DNA of 64,000 nucleotides. It comes from Anaeramoeba ignava. Its lineage: Eukaryota > Metamonada > Anaeramoebidae. Under the pieces are notes generated by a model. It did not search any database. It worked only from the letters and a program-made list of their open reading frames with translations, and was not told where the DNA came from. This document shows, piece after piece, positions 45,085 through 58,800 of this stretch. Location of the stretch: positions 794,501-858,500 of the forward strand of contig JAPDFW010000114.1 in NCBI GenBank assembly GCA_028826165.1, written 5' to 3'. Positions within the stretch are counted from its first letter, which is position 1, and each line of letters begins with the position of its first letter. A program made the position numbers and the translations under genes.

Positions 45085-45420
45085 TTTTTTTAAAATTATA
45101 ATTATTAAAATTAATAAATAAATAAATTATAAATTAGGATTAGATGAGAAAAGTGTATTTTTATTTGATTAATTAATTTTTTTTTGGAATGATCAATTTT
45201 ATTATTTATTAAAATTATAAATTTAAATTTAATAAATAAATAAATAAATAATAAATTAGGATTAGATGAGAAAAGTGTATTTTTATTTGATTAATTAATT
45301 TTTTTTGGAATGATCAATTTTATTATTTATTAAAATTATAAATTTAAAATTAATAAATAAATAAATTATAAATTAGGATTAGATGAGAAAAGTGTATTTT
45401 TATTTTTTATTTAATTGTTT
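45085..45420. repeat. Three tandem copies of a unit of about 120 bp
   Basis: The core AGGATTAGATGAGAAAAGTG occurs at 45136, 45258 and 45375 (spacings 122 and 117), each followed by TATTTTTATTTGATTAATTA or a close variant and by GGAATGATCAATTTTATTA in two of them. Lies upstream of the GATA gene. Confidence 0.9.
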
Positions 45421-46149
45421 AATTTTATTGTTTATATTTTTTTGATAATACAAATAATTTAATAATAATTTTATATTTAATTTAATAAAAATAAATAAAT
45501 GGTTAATCATAAAATTTACAAATTGTAAAAAAAATAAAAAAAGATTATAAAGAGAAAAAGGGATAAAATATAAAGTAAAAATAAAAAAATAAAAGTAAGT
45601 AAAAAGTGTAAAAATAAAAATTTTTGATATTTTTGAAAAAAATAAAAAAATAAATTAGAATTAAAAATACAAAAATTAAATTAATTTCCTTTTTAATTTC
45701 CTTTTATTATTTCAAAAAATATTATTAATTATTTATTATTTAAATTTAAAATAAAAAGATAAAATAAATAAAATAAAATTAAATATTAAAATTGATTTTT
45801 CTAAATTAAAAGAAAAAGAAAAAAAAATATTATGTGATCTAATTTAGTTTTTTTTTTTTTTATAAGATCTAATATTTATTTAATATTATTTTAATATTAA
45901 TTTAATATTTATTTTTTATTTAATTTTATTGTTTTAATTTGATCTTATTTATTAAAAACTAACACGTGTTTGTTTAAAATTTTTGCTTTTTTTTTTTTTC
46001 CTTTTAATTTTTAATTTGAATTCTTTTATTTTTTATTCTTTTCTAACTTAATCTCCTTTTTATTTATTTTAATTTAAAATATAATTTAAAAAACTTTTCT
46101 TTTATTTCTCTTTTAATGATCTAAGTCAAATTTTTATTTAAATTTCTTA
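45421..46149. other. Unassigned AT-rich spacer
   Basis: Single-copy A/T-rich sequence without open frames of note or recognisable RNA genes. Confidence 0.5.
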
Positions 46150-47470
46150 TTTAAAATTTTCTTATTTAAAATAATAAATTCCTTATTTAATTTAATTAAA
46201 GATCAAATTAATCAAAAATAAAATAAATTCCTTATTAATTTATTAATAAATTTAATCAAAAATAAAATAAAATAAATTTAAATTAAATTATTAATCAATT
46301 TAATCAAAATAAAATCAAATAAATTCCTTATTAAAATTATTAATCAATTTAATCAAAAATAAAATAAATTCTTATTAAATTATTAATAAATTTAATCTAA
46401 AATAAAATAAAATAAAAATTTTTAAAATAAATTATTAATAAATTTAATCAAAAATAAATTCCTTATTAAATTATTAATAAATTTAATCAAAAATAAAAAT
46501 AAAATAAATTCCCAAATTAAATTATTAATCAATTTAATCAAAAATAAAATAAATTCCCAATTTAATCATTAATAAATTTAATCAAAAATCAAATAAATTC
46601 CCTTATTAAATTATTAATAAATTTAATCAAAAATAAAATAAATTCTAAATTAAATTATTAATAAATTTAATCAAAAATAAAGTAAATTCAAATTAAATTA
46701 TTAATCAATTTAATCAAAAATAAAATAAAATCTAAATTAAATTATTAATCAAATTAATCAAAAATAAAATAAATTCCTTATTAAATTATTAATAAATTTA
46801 ATCAAAAAAAATAAAAATAAATTTCTTTATTAAATTATTAATAAATTTAATCAAAAATTAAATAAAATAAATTCCCAAATTAAATTATTAATCAATTTAA
46901 TCAAAAATTAAATAAATTCTAAATTAATTTATTAATCAATTTAATCAAAAATTAAATAAATTCCTTATTAAATTATTAATCAATTTAATCAAAAATAAAA
47001 TAAATTAAATTCCCTAATTAAATTATTAATAAATTTAATCAAAAATAAAAATAAAATAAATTCCTATTAAATTATTAATAAATTTAATCAAAAATAAAAT
47101 AAATTCCTTATTAAATTATTAATCAATTTAATCAAAAATAAAATAAATTAAATTCCCAAATTAAATTATTAATAAATTTAATCAAAAATAAATTAAAATA
47201 AATTCTAATTAAATTATTAATAAATTTAATCAAAAATAAAATAAAATAAATTAAATTATTAATCAATTTAATCAAAAATAAAATAAATAAATTCCTAATT
47301 AAATTATTAATAAATTTAATCAAAAATAAAATAAATTCCTAATTAAATTATTAATAAATTTAATCAAAAATAAAATAAATTCCAAATTAAATTATTAATA
47401 AATTTAATCAAAAATAAATTCCTTTTTAAATTATTAATAAATTTAATCAAAAATAAAATAAAATCTAAAT
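46150..47470. repeat. Tandem repeat, unit about 45-60 bp, over 1.3 kb
   Basis: More than twenty imperfect copies containing AAATTATTAATAAATTTAAT, CAAAAATAAAATAAATTCC and the variant CAATTTAATCAAAAATAAAA. It ends about 60 bases downstream of the propeller gene stop (that gene is on the minus strand). Confidence 0.88.
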
Positions 47471-47531
47471 CAAATCAAATTAAAATGTTTCTTTGTTTGT
47501 TGGCTCTTTTATTGAAAAAAAAAAAATCAAC

Positions 47532-49676
47532 TTAAAATGTTCCAAAAATTAAAAAAATTATTGAAATTATCTCAATTATTAAACTTGTTGGAAAAATTTT
47601 ATTACTTGATGATACTGGATTTGGTTTTCCAAAAATTTGAATAAATTGATTTGGATCATTTTTACTTGTTGCAAAATATCCATATCCTGTTGAATAATCA
47701 ACTCCTGAAACTAAAATATTCGTGTAATTTCCTATTGAAATATTTTCAAGAATTTCAATAGGATTTAATCCAATTTGAATAACTCTGGCTTCATAATATC
47801 CTCCTTCATTATTGTAAAAATTACTTAAGAAAAATCCATAATCTCCACTTGAATCAAGAAATGATGTTGAAAAACTTTCAATTCCACTAACTTCTTTTGA
47901 ATCAATAATTTCCATATTTGTTAATGAAACTCTAAAAATCGAACTCCAATCATTTCCTGTTCCCAATTTTTCCGGATTTGAATCTGAATAAGAAGTGTAA
48001 TGAGTTTCGTTTGTGAAATAAATGTATTGATATTTCTTATCAAGAACCATTGTTCCAGTATATTCATCCACTAAATCAACATAATCAACTTCACTAAAAC
48101 TTGATAAATCAATTTTATTAATGTAGTAATGATTATCACTTGAATTTCGAAAATGAGAATAAAGATATCCTTTTGAGGAATCAATAAACAACCTTAAAAA
48201 TGCTTTAACTTCAGGATTTGTGATATTATCAACAATTTCAAGATCAGGAAGACTAATTTTGAGAATTGAATAAATCATTTGATCAAAATCTTCAAAAGAA
48301 ACATAAAGGAAATGATTCTCTTCATCAAATGAGCTTGATACTGTGTAACTATTTGAATTATCAAGAAATTTCTTTTCTTCAATAATTGAAAAATTTGATA
48401 ATTGAACTTTGATAATTTTCAATCCTCCATGAACAAAAAAATAAGCAAATCCATTCTTAACATCAATTTCTCCACAATAAATCCTATCAGAATAATTACT
48501 AACAGCTAAGAAATCAATAATCTCAAATGATCTAAGATCAATTTTGGCAATAAATCCAAAATAAATATTGAAACCAACATATCCTATTTGATTAACTTCA
48601 TCAATCAAAATTACTTTTGGAAATTGATAATTTGGAATATGAGTTGAATTTTCTTGAGTAAATGTTGTTAAATCAACTTTGATAGCTCTTGAAGTATCAA
48701 ATCCAATAAAAGAATAGTTACTACTTGAATCCATCACCATAGTGTAAGAATATCCATTTATATGAAATTCCAATGAATCAATCCTTGTAAAATCTGTCAA
48801 ATTAATTCTCACAAGATATCCAGACCAAGCTAAGAAATAAGCTATCCCACGATCTTCATCAATTCCTGCTCCATAAATATTTATCTCATATGATTCACAA
48901 TCAATAGAAGTTACTTCTGTGAAGTTTTTCAAATCAACTTTGATAACTTTGATTGTATCAGTTCCAATTCCAGCCCCAGCTCCAACATACATAAACTCAT
49001 TTATAAAATCAATTACTCCAAATAATGGATATGATTCTCCTTCAGCTAAAGCAATAGAATCAACTTCAGTAAAATTAGATAAATCAATTTTATGAATTCT
49101 TGAACTGGTTTTATGGATTAAAACATAAAGAAATTGATTAGGAACATCAATAACAGATCCTTGTCCTCCAGTTTGTGAAAGTGATAAATTTGATTCTATT
49201 GAAAAATTCACTAAATCAAGTTTCAAAACAGAAGCTGATGAAGTTTTAGTAATGAAATAAGCTTTCTGATTAATAGTATCAATTTGAGCTGAATAAAGAC
49301 CAGAAATAGTATCTAACACAATAATATCAATTACTTCGAATGTTGTTAAATTCACTTTGATGATTTGTGAAGGATTGTTATTTGTTCCAAAATAAGCCAA
49401 TTTATTCCCAACATCAATTATTCCACAATAAACCTTAGTAACTCCTAAATCAATATAATCAACTAATTCAAGATCACTCATTCTAAATTTGAAAAGATGA
49501 GAATTGAATCCATAAAAAAAATCACAATCAACAAAATAAACAAATCCAGATTCAGAATCTATCAAAGAATTATAAGTATTTTGCATTCCATTTGGAAGTA
49601 AATCAAGTGATTTAATTGAATTAATTTCAGATTGAACAAATAAAAAAAAGAACCCCAAAAACAGAATTTTCTTCAT
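47532..49676 (-). CDS. Secreted beta-propeller-like repeat protein, probably membrane/GPI anchored
   Basis: 714 residues, single exon, ATG at 49676. Signal peptide (MKKILFLGFFFLFVQS). The body is about a dozen units of roughly 50 residues with the pattern G-x-ID-x5-AYF-x-G-x-n-I-x-KI/VDL-x-x-F-x-x-V/I-D-x-I, as in YVTN-type propellers. Clear instances are KVYCGIIDVGNKLAYFG, RIYCGEIDVKNGFAYFF and INKIDLSSFSEVDYVDL. Many Asn-x-Ser/Thr sites suggest a glycosylated surface protein. The C-terminus ends in a hydrophobic stretch (LIIEIISIIFLIFGTF) after Ser/Asn, which looks like a GPI-attachment signal or a single anchor. No enzyme motif seen; adhesion or recognition is a guess. Confidence 0.75.
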   Translation of the reverse strand: MKKILFLGFFFLFVQSEINSIKSLDLLPNGMQNTYNSLIDSESGFVYFVDCDFFYGFNSHLFKFRMSDLELVDYIDLGVTKVYCGIIDVGNKLAYFGTNNNPSQIIKVNLTTFEVIDIIVLDTISGLYSAQIDTINQKAYFITKTSSASVLKLDLVNFSIESNLSLSQTGGQGSVIDVPNQFLYVLIHKTSSRIHKIDLSNFTEVDSIALAEGESYPLFGVIDFINEFMYVGAGAGIGTDTIKVIKVDLKNFTEVTSIDCESYEINIYGAGIDEDRGIAYFLAWSGYLVRINLTDFTRIDSLEFHINGYSYTMVMDSSSNYSFIGFDTSRAIKVDLTTFTQENSTHIPNYQFPKVILIDEVNQIGYVGFNIYFGFIAKIDLRSFEIIDFLAVSNYSDRIYCGEIDVKNGFAYFFVHGGLKIIKVQLSNFSIIEEKKFLDNSNSYTVSSSFDEENHFLYVSFEDFDQMIYSILKISLPDLEIVDNITNPEVKAFLRLFIDSSKGYLYSHFRNSSDNHYYINKIDLSSFSEVDYVDLVDEYTGTMVLDKKYQYIYFTNETHYTSYSDSNPEKLGTGNDWSSIFRVSLTNMEIIDSKEVSGIESFSTSFLDSSGDYGFFLSNFYNNEGGYYEARVIQIGLNPIEILENISIGNYTNILVSGVDYSTGYGYFATSKNDPNQFIQIFGKPNPVSSSNKIFPTSLIIEIISIIFLIFGTF

Positions 49677-49814
49677 TTTCCTTTTTTTTTAAAAACAAAA
49701 ATAATCAAAAATGAATTGAGAAAAATGAATGAGAATATTTTTTTTTTTTTGATTTATTTAAAAATAGGGGATTAAAATAATTTAATTAAATTTTTATTTT
49801 AATTTTATTTTAAT

Positions 49815-52800
49815 TTAAAGTTGTTTGCAATATTGATAAGCTTCATAAATATGTTTTAAAAGAATTTTTTGTGGAAAATATTTATTAATTTGATTTCTTG
49901 TTGTTTTTGTTCCTTTATATTTACTTAGCTTTTTAATTAAAACTTTTTTCAATTTTTGATTTTCATCTTTATTATCTTTTAAATCAAGAATTAATCTTTT
50001 CCAACCTTTAAGTAAAATAATCTTATTAACTTTTGTTATAAAACTTTTCAATTTTGATTTTTGATGATTTGTAATTTTTTCATAAAATTTAATTGATTTT
50101 AATTTAAGTGGATCATTAATAACTTTATCAAGTTTATAATAAATATCTGAAACATTTTTAATTAAAACTTGAGAAGTAAAAGTACTTGAACAAGAATAAA
50201 CATAAGAAAAATCTTGAATTATATCAGATAACTTAAGAATATTTTGAGAAAATTTCATAACTTGCTCATTTATAATTTTATTTTGATCTTCTTTTGATTT
50301 GTTACTTGAATTTTGCATTGAAACAAATGATGAAATGAAAATTTCAATAAAATGAAGCATTCTTGAAAATCCTGAATTTGCTTTTAATTCTTCAGAAATT
50401 TGAATCCATTTTTGTTTTGGAATTTTTTCTTGAACAATAATTTTGTTTAATAATTTTAAACTTTTTAATATTTATTTATTTTTTGAAATGGATCAAGTGA
50501 AGGATCAAGTGAATCAGCATCAATTTTAGTTAGAGTAGATGAGAATGATGATATCTTTGATTCAAGAAATTTCTCAAATATTTCTACATTTGATAAATTA
50601 ATTTTGTTTTTTGAAATGAAGAAATAAATTTCTGAATAATCCAAATGAAAAACTGATGAAATATTTTCAATATTTTTGGAAAGATCTTCTGGAAGTGGAA
50701 AATTAAGAAGAATATCATTAAATTGAATTTCTTCTTTTTTTTCTTGGAAAATTTCATCAATAATTGTATTATTAAATCTAACAATATATTTAATAATTCC
50801 ATAAATAAAATTAATAACATCCTTTTGTTTTCCAATATCAACTTTTTCTTCTGTAATTTCTGGAAATATTACATCTGTAAATGAATTTGTAAAGAATCTT
50901 TTTGAGATTTTGTTTGATATATAATTCCAAATAACTTGGAAATCTTCAAAAGATTTTGATAAAATATCTGAATTAATATTAGGTTGAATTTTCAAACTTT
51001 GATATAAATAATGAAATCCTATTGGTTTATCTTTGTTTATGTTTAATGAAATTATTTGATTTGAGAAAAATAGAAATCCAGGAAAACTTGTGAATATTGA
51101 AAATTCTTCTTGATGATTGAGATATATTTTCACTAAAGGGAATTGAGTTTGATTTCTAAAATCGTTGAATTGATTGCTTGTATTATCAAAAGATAAATCT
51201 AATTTATTTGGCAATACTTCAAGTGGAATTAATGATTCAAGTATTTTGTTTTCTTTTTCTTTAATTTCTTTTAAGGTATTCATTATTTTAGAATGATATT
51301 CATTTTGTAAAATTGAAATTATTTTTTCAAAATTATCTCGATTTTCTTTTTGTATTTCTTTTTGTCTTTGTCTTTCTTTTCCTTTTTGTTTTTTCATAAA
51401 ATCGAAATCTAATTTTCTTTCTTCATTTTCCATTTTCAATCTATAGAAAAATAATCTAACATAATAAATTGCATATTCTTTGGAAATATTTAATTGAGTT
51501 GAAATAATTTCAAATTCTTCATCAATTCTATTTTGAATAATTTCCTTGAAATGAATCTTTTCATCATCTAAATTTATATTTTTCAATTTGTTTTCTGGAA
51601 TAAAAAGACTAACTATTGAAGAATTTGAAGTAATTAATCTTGTTAAAAGACATGAAAACAAAATAATACGACATAAACATAATGAAATTGGATTTAATTC
51701 TCGAATTGTATAAGCATGAGAAATTTGAAATTTAGTAATTTCCCCAATCATTTCTTGATGAATTGAACTTTCTATTCCTGGCCAAAATTCATTCTTATTT
51801 AAAATATTACCTAATTTTGATTTTGTTCCCTTTTTTTGAATAGAATCACTTAATAATAGAATTGAATAAAAAGGTTCCCATTTTTTCAAATAAACATATT
51901 CAAGAATTTGAATAATCATTATTTTTTGAGTTTTTGATCCAAAATTATTATCAAGAAGAAGTTGTTTTTGAAGAATTTTAAAGAGATTTTCAATTGAAGA
52001 ATTAGATTTTATCAATTTGGAAACTTCTTTATTGGGGAAATCTGTTTTATTATCAACAATAACTTGTAAATAATTTGTAATTATCTTTGAATTAATTTTA
52101 TTAATAGTTTCCAAATCTTTTTGATCTTTTTTCTCGATTGTTGATTTTGTAATTTCATTTGGTCGATCAATAAAAGAAATCAAAAATATCTTTTGTTGTA
52201 AAGTAAAATGTTTTTCATTGAATAATGTTTCATTTTTATCTGAAAATGTATCAATAAGTAATTTGTTTTGTTCCTTATTTTTTTTAAGAACTTGTAATAA
52301 ATAATTTATTCCTATTTTTTTGTAGATTTGTAGAAATGAAAAAATAATCCAACTTTTCATAATTTGTGATTGTTCAATAACAGAATATGCTTTTTCAAGG
52401 AAATTCTCTGGAAATTGTGATATAAAATGACTTATTTCAACCATTTTTTTAATATCTGAAAATTTGGATATTGCTTCTTTTGAAAAAGTAATCAGAGAAT
52501 TCACTTCTAATTCTTTTTTATTTTGATATTTGTTATTTGTTGATAAAACTTCATGATAAAAATAAAGGATATTGGGAAATAAAGATTGATGGAAGTTTGG
52601 TTTGAATTTGTTTTGAACATCTTTAAAAAGATTTGGATTTTCAAATGTGTTAAAAAGAAAAGAATTCAGTAAAATTTCTTTAATAGAAATGAATTTAAGA
52701 TCTTCAAAAACATTTCCTTCTTCTTCTTTCGATAATAATAATAATAAAAAGTCGACAAATTCAGACCAATTTGATTGATTTTCGATTGAATCTTTTCTTG

Positions 52801-55800
52801 AAATTGTGAAATAATTAATGATTATCTTCATATAATTATGCAAAAAAATATTGAATTGATTAATAAAAGTATTGTTTTTCTCTTTTAAATCTTTAATTTC
52901 TTCATTTTTTAGAGAGATAAAATGACTTTTGTTTTTCTTTATTGTACTTTTGCAAATTGGACAAGTTCTCGCTTTTTCAACATCTTTAAATAAAATATAT
53001 CGAGATTTTTTAGTACATTTAACAATTTGAGTTTGCTTATTGCTTTTTTTTGTAGATTTCTTTGTAGATTTGCCTGAACTAAAATCAATTTTCATTTCTA
53101 AAAAGATATTTTTTCTTGTTGAAAATTCTCTTAAAATTTCATAAAAGGGTTGTTTACTAATATAACTAGCATAACTTTTAAGATTTAACATGAAAAATTC
53201 AAATTTTTGATCCTTATTCATAATTTCTTCTTTGAATCTCTGAATATTTTGGAAAAAATCTTTTTTTGATTTAATTTGATTTTTATATGGAAGATAAAAA
53301 TATTCAGCTGTAAAAGAAAGAAGTTGAAGATTTATAAATTGATATATTTGTTCTGATTCAGGATAATTTTTAAGAACTTCCTTAATTGTTTCTTCTGTTT
53401 TTCTGAAGTTGATTATCCAATTTTGAAATTTATTGCTTTTTGGATCATTGATAATTTTGTTCAATTTCTTTTCAATTAAAGAAAGTAATTGAGTAATGAA
53501 TTTATCTGTGAGAGAAATAGTATCAATTTTCCTCAAATTCCAATTCTCGAATAAAACGATCATTTTACTTAAATTTCCTGAATTTTCAGAATAATAATCA
53601 TATAAATTCCTAAAAGTTATTTCTGAATCTTCTTCTTTATTTCTTTTAGAAGATATAAACTCAAAATTTTGAAGATTAGTTTCACTAAATATTTTGAATT
53701 GTGAATCTGAAAAATTCAAAAGAACTAAATCAGAAAGAAAATCATTTATCCACATTGAATAAACTTCTGGATCTTTTTGTTTTGAAAATTCTTTGAATTT
53801 CATATCAAGAAGAGGATCTTCTGAAAAAGATTTAAATAAAGATAAAATATAGAAACTGAAAGGAAATTTGCAACTTTGAATTGAAGTGCGAAGAATTGTT
53901 GGAATTGTATGAGAAGGATTGAATTTTTCACAAATGGTGATCCAAATACTTTCATAAATAGGATTTAAATAAGATTCTGTATTGTTGAATTGATCTAATT
54001 GGCGTAAAAGAACATTTGTAATTTGAGATAATTGGGAACTAATCTGTCTAAAACAAAGAGAACTTGAAGATTCAAATGTCTCACCAATAGATTTGGTTTC
54101 CTTTTCAAGATTTTCTATAGCAAGTTTCCAATGATAAAGTGTGTTTTGTGATGGTGCAGTTTCTACTAAAGTTTTTAATTTGGAATAAATTAAGTTACGA
54201 AGTTTAGGATTTTGAGAAATGGTATTAAAATGTTGAATTTGTTGATTGAAATTTGAATATGCAACAGAAATATCCATAAAAGAAGCTCTTAAAATTTGAC
54301 TAAAGAAATCCATCTTGTTATCTTGATTTGTATTTGATTTTCTGTGTCTCTTTTTTTGTTTTTTATCATCATTTTCATTAATAGGAACTAATTGTTTTGA
54401 AAGATCATTCACAATATCAATAAGTGTTCTTTTTGGATGGAAATAATAAGAAATATCAAAATTATGTGGAGGATCTAAATCATCAAGATGAAAGATTTCC
54501 CATTTGTTTTCAAAACAAATCTTGAAGTTGTTTAGTTTGTCATTTGTTGGAATATGAACCATGAATACAATAAGAGCTTTGTATTCTTTTTGATTTTCTA
54601 ATCGGAAATTTCTTTCAATAATATGTTTTGTATGTCTAAACTGTTCCATAACAAATTTCTGAGCAGCAGCTTCAATTTGGATAACAAGAGTAAATTTTGA
54701 TTTTTTGAGATGAGTATTTGAAATACTTAAGAGTTTTTGTTCAAAATCAAGTGATGTTCCAAATGATGTTAATTTGACAATATCTGAAGTATCTTTTTTG
54801 AAATATTTATCAAATCCTTTTTCAAATGGAGGTGAATATGTTAGCAAAATAACACTTTTGGGATCTTCATTATTTGGAAGACTTTTTAACCAAGAATCAA
54901 AATTAGGAGAAAATACTTCCTTAAAGTAATATTCACATAATTCCCTAACAAAAATTACATTTGTATCATCTGGATTTGAAGCTTGGAATACAAGATTTCT
55001 TAATATAATCATTGTTCTTGTTTTAGCCATTCTAAGCCAATATTTGTGAATTCCTTTCAACATATCATCAAATGAAATTCTTTTTGACTTAAATAATTGT
55101 TTTAATAGGTCCTTGTTCTAATTTAACAACTAAAGAAGGAATTGTTTCTTGGTTATAACAAAGAATTAATTTATCTTTTTTAATCTCAGAAAAACTTTCA
55201 ATTTTTTGGAAAGCATCTTCAATTATTTCTAAAATTTTCAATCCCATTTTTGTTTTGATAAAATCTTGAGCTGTTAATAATTGTTTTTCAAATCTGTTTA
55301 AAATTGCAGGTGAAAGTGTTGTGTATGCATTTGTTTTATCCATCATAACAATAATTCTTGAATCCAAACTAATAGGTGTAATTTTTCTTGTTGGACCAAA
55401 ACTTATTCTTGTAAAATATTGACCACTATACTCAGAATAATTTTGATTCAAAAGATCATAAAGAGGTTCAAAAAGTTGATCTTCTTGAACTAAAACAACT
55501 AATTTCCCCAAAGAAATTGAATTGGCTACATTTTTTAAATCTTGAGTAATTTGGAAATCATTTCGATCTTCATTGAAAAATGATCCAAAAATAAGTTGAT
55601 CATGTTCAATTTGAAATTCTTGAGCAATAAGTGGAAGAATCATAATATTATCTGTAAGTATCATTAAATGACGTGAAATTTTATTCTTTTTTAAGATGAA
55701 TTCATTTTCTGACATTTGAGTTTTTGACATTTCTGATTCAGTATTTTTTTTATTAATTCCTAAATTTTTGACAAGCAAGTTCTAATCTTGATGGTTTATT

Positions 55801-58800
55801 TTTCAATTCTTGAAATCCAAAAATTTCTGTAATTTTCTTTTCAATTTCAATCATAAATTCAGGAGAACCTCCAAAATTACGATAAACTGAATTCCAAAAA
55901 TCAGATAATTTTACTTTTTTTGAATCTTTCCAAGAAAATGCAATCATTTTAAGTAAAGAATAAAAATCACGTAAACCAAAGAAATTTCTAACAGATATTG
56001 ATTGTTCTTCTTCTATTTCTTTTTCTTTTTCTTTTTCTTTCTCTTCTTCTTGTTTTTGATTTATTTCTTCTATTTCTGGATTTATAAATCTTGATTGATT
56101 TTCAACAATAAATTGATAAAGATATGGAAGTTCTTCATCAATTTTGGTTTCTCTATCTGTTATTGAAGCAAGAATTGATTTTGTTGTTTGTTTAAGACAA
56201 TCAAAATCAGGATCATTTCTAGAAAGAAGAATACCACGATTAATTTGACTTGGATCAAGTTTCCAATTTGAAATTGCAAATACTGAAACAGGTTCTGGAT
56301 TATCTACTTCAATAGAATCATTACTAGATCGAGTAGTTTGTGTTGCACCTAAAGCATATGAATGATCACAAAGTTCTAATTCTCTATGAAGAACTTTCAA
56401 AGGTAAATCTGGACTGTGTTCTGCAAGAGCAACTTCATCAAGAATAACAACAATAAGTAAGTGTCTATTTTCTGCTGCTGTTGTTCTTGCATTTCTAAAA
56501 ACACCTTCGATTGCTTCTGCTGTTATTATTGGTGAGCATTGAATATAAAAAGGTTTAATTGCTTTTAAAGGTTCAATATCATTTTCTGATTTTTTGATAT
56601 ATTTGTTTTCCTTGTTTTCTGTATCAAGCCATTTGAATAAAATTTCTATTGAAAGTGATTTTGAAGAACCAGGTCGACCAACAATAAATAAAGGAATTTT
56701 ATTGAAAGCACAAATGTATTCAAGCAAAAGATTTTCTGCAAGTGCATCATTTTCTGCAATAAATTCAGATTTGAATTCAAAACTTTCGTTAATAGTTGCC
56801 AATAATCTTTCTCTTGCAATTTTAATTTTTTCTTCAAAATCATTTTGTGAATTGAAAAAATTTTCTAAATCGTTTGATGTTTTGAATTTCTTTGATTTTT
56901 CCAATTTCTTTGATTGACTAAAAATTGAATTGTAATATTCCAATCTTTCATTTTGAGAAAATCTGCAAGCATAACAAACAAACAAAGTCAAACATATAGC
57001 AGTCAATATTTTTTCATTAGTACTAATTCCTTCAGAAAAAAATAATTGACCAGGAGAATCTTTTAAAAGAAGCCATTGGAAAACTTTACTCACTCTTGAT
57101 CCATCTCGAAGAGAAACTGAACTATCTTTATCATGTGATTTACTTCTAACAAAATCATGAGATTTTGAAACAAGAGAAGAGAAGAATGAATGGAAATTAT
57201 CTGGAAACTTAACACCACCAAGTTTATTAATTACAGCTTTAACCATTTCACTAATATATAATTGCTCTGATTGATGAGGAAGATGACCAAAATCGAATAT
57301 ATGATCAAAGAATGAATCAGGAATTTCATGAACTCGATATACAATTTTTCTTAAATCTTCTACTTCTTGTATCTTTTCAGAATATTCAAAAGTTAATCCA
57401 GCTTGCGTTAAATTTGGATCATCTTTGCTTCTCAATCTGAATGGATTTGCAATTGCTATAAAACGTATTTGTGGTAGAATTGGTTTTCCATCAATTGTTC
57501 TTTCGAATATCAAATTTTTCAGAAATGCAATGGTTTCATTTGGAGATGTATTGAATTCATCAAAAACAATATTACAAACTTGTTTTTTGTCTTGAACAAA
57601 TTCTGTAGCTTGTATCATCATTTTACGTATATCATCTTCACTTGTTCTTCCATGAATACCATAAATCTTCGTTTCTTGGAATAAAATATTTCGAAGAATA
57701 AACTCAATTAATTTTGTTTTTCCACATCCAGTTTCTCCAAACAAAATAACAGGAAGACCATAATTTAATCTATGATGAATAGCAACACATTTTAGAAGAT
57801 TATCACATGTGAGTTTGTAATTCCAGAAACTTATATATCCAGCTCTTGCTATTTCAAATGTACTTCTACTTCTTTCAAGAGAAACCAATAAAGAAAGTGC
57901 TTCATCAAGTCCAATTTGTGTAATATCTTCAACACTATTAAGTTTGGGAACAAAACTAATATTCAAAGCTTCCAATATTTTCTGAATATCTTTATCAAAT
58001 GTATTTTGAAGTTCAATTTCATCTCTTCCAAGAAATTCAATTTTTCTAATTCCAATTTTAGAATTTATATCAGAAACTGAAGGATCTTTTCTTCTAAATA
58101 CACAAAACATTAAATCCCGTTTTTCCCAAGGTACAATTTTGCTAAATATTTTTGAATGAGATTCAATTCTTTGATTTTCACTTTCAATTAATTCTGTTGT
58201 CCAATTAACAGATCTAAATACCATTCTTAATGATGTAATTACAATGATTTTGGATAATTGATAAGAAAATCTACGACATTTATCTTCATCTCTGAATAAA
58301 GGCATGAATCCTTCTGGATAAAATTTTTCCCATTCTTTTACTTCTTCAATCATTTTACCAAGAAATACCCAAAAATTATTAAGTAAAGAGAATGTTAATC
58401 TTTCTTCTTTTCCATTTGGAACTTTGTTTTGGATTATTTTTTCGCATTTCTTATAAAATTCTTTGATTTTGTAACTTTGAGAAAAGAGCTCATCTCGATT
58501 TTGGTAATGAATATTTTGGAATTTTTGTTTCTTTAATAAGAAAAAATTTGCAATTAATTTAATGTATTTGTTTTCAATAAATTTTGGAATTTGTTCTCCA
58601 TTTTCTGGTATTTTTTCAAGATGTAAAGAAGATATTGTATTTTGGTTTGTTTCACATTTAACAACTGGAAGATATTTAAGAACTGGGAATATATCTAATC
58701 CAAAATTAGAATTTTTAAGTCTTATACTGGGAATTTCAAAGTATATTAAATCTGTTTTCTGAAGGATAAATGCTGAATTTCCTCCATAACATCTTGGATC

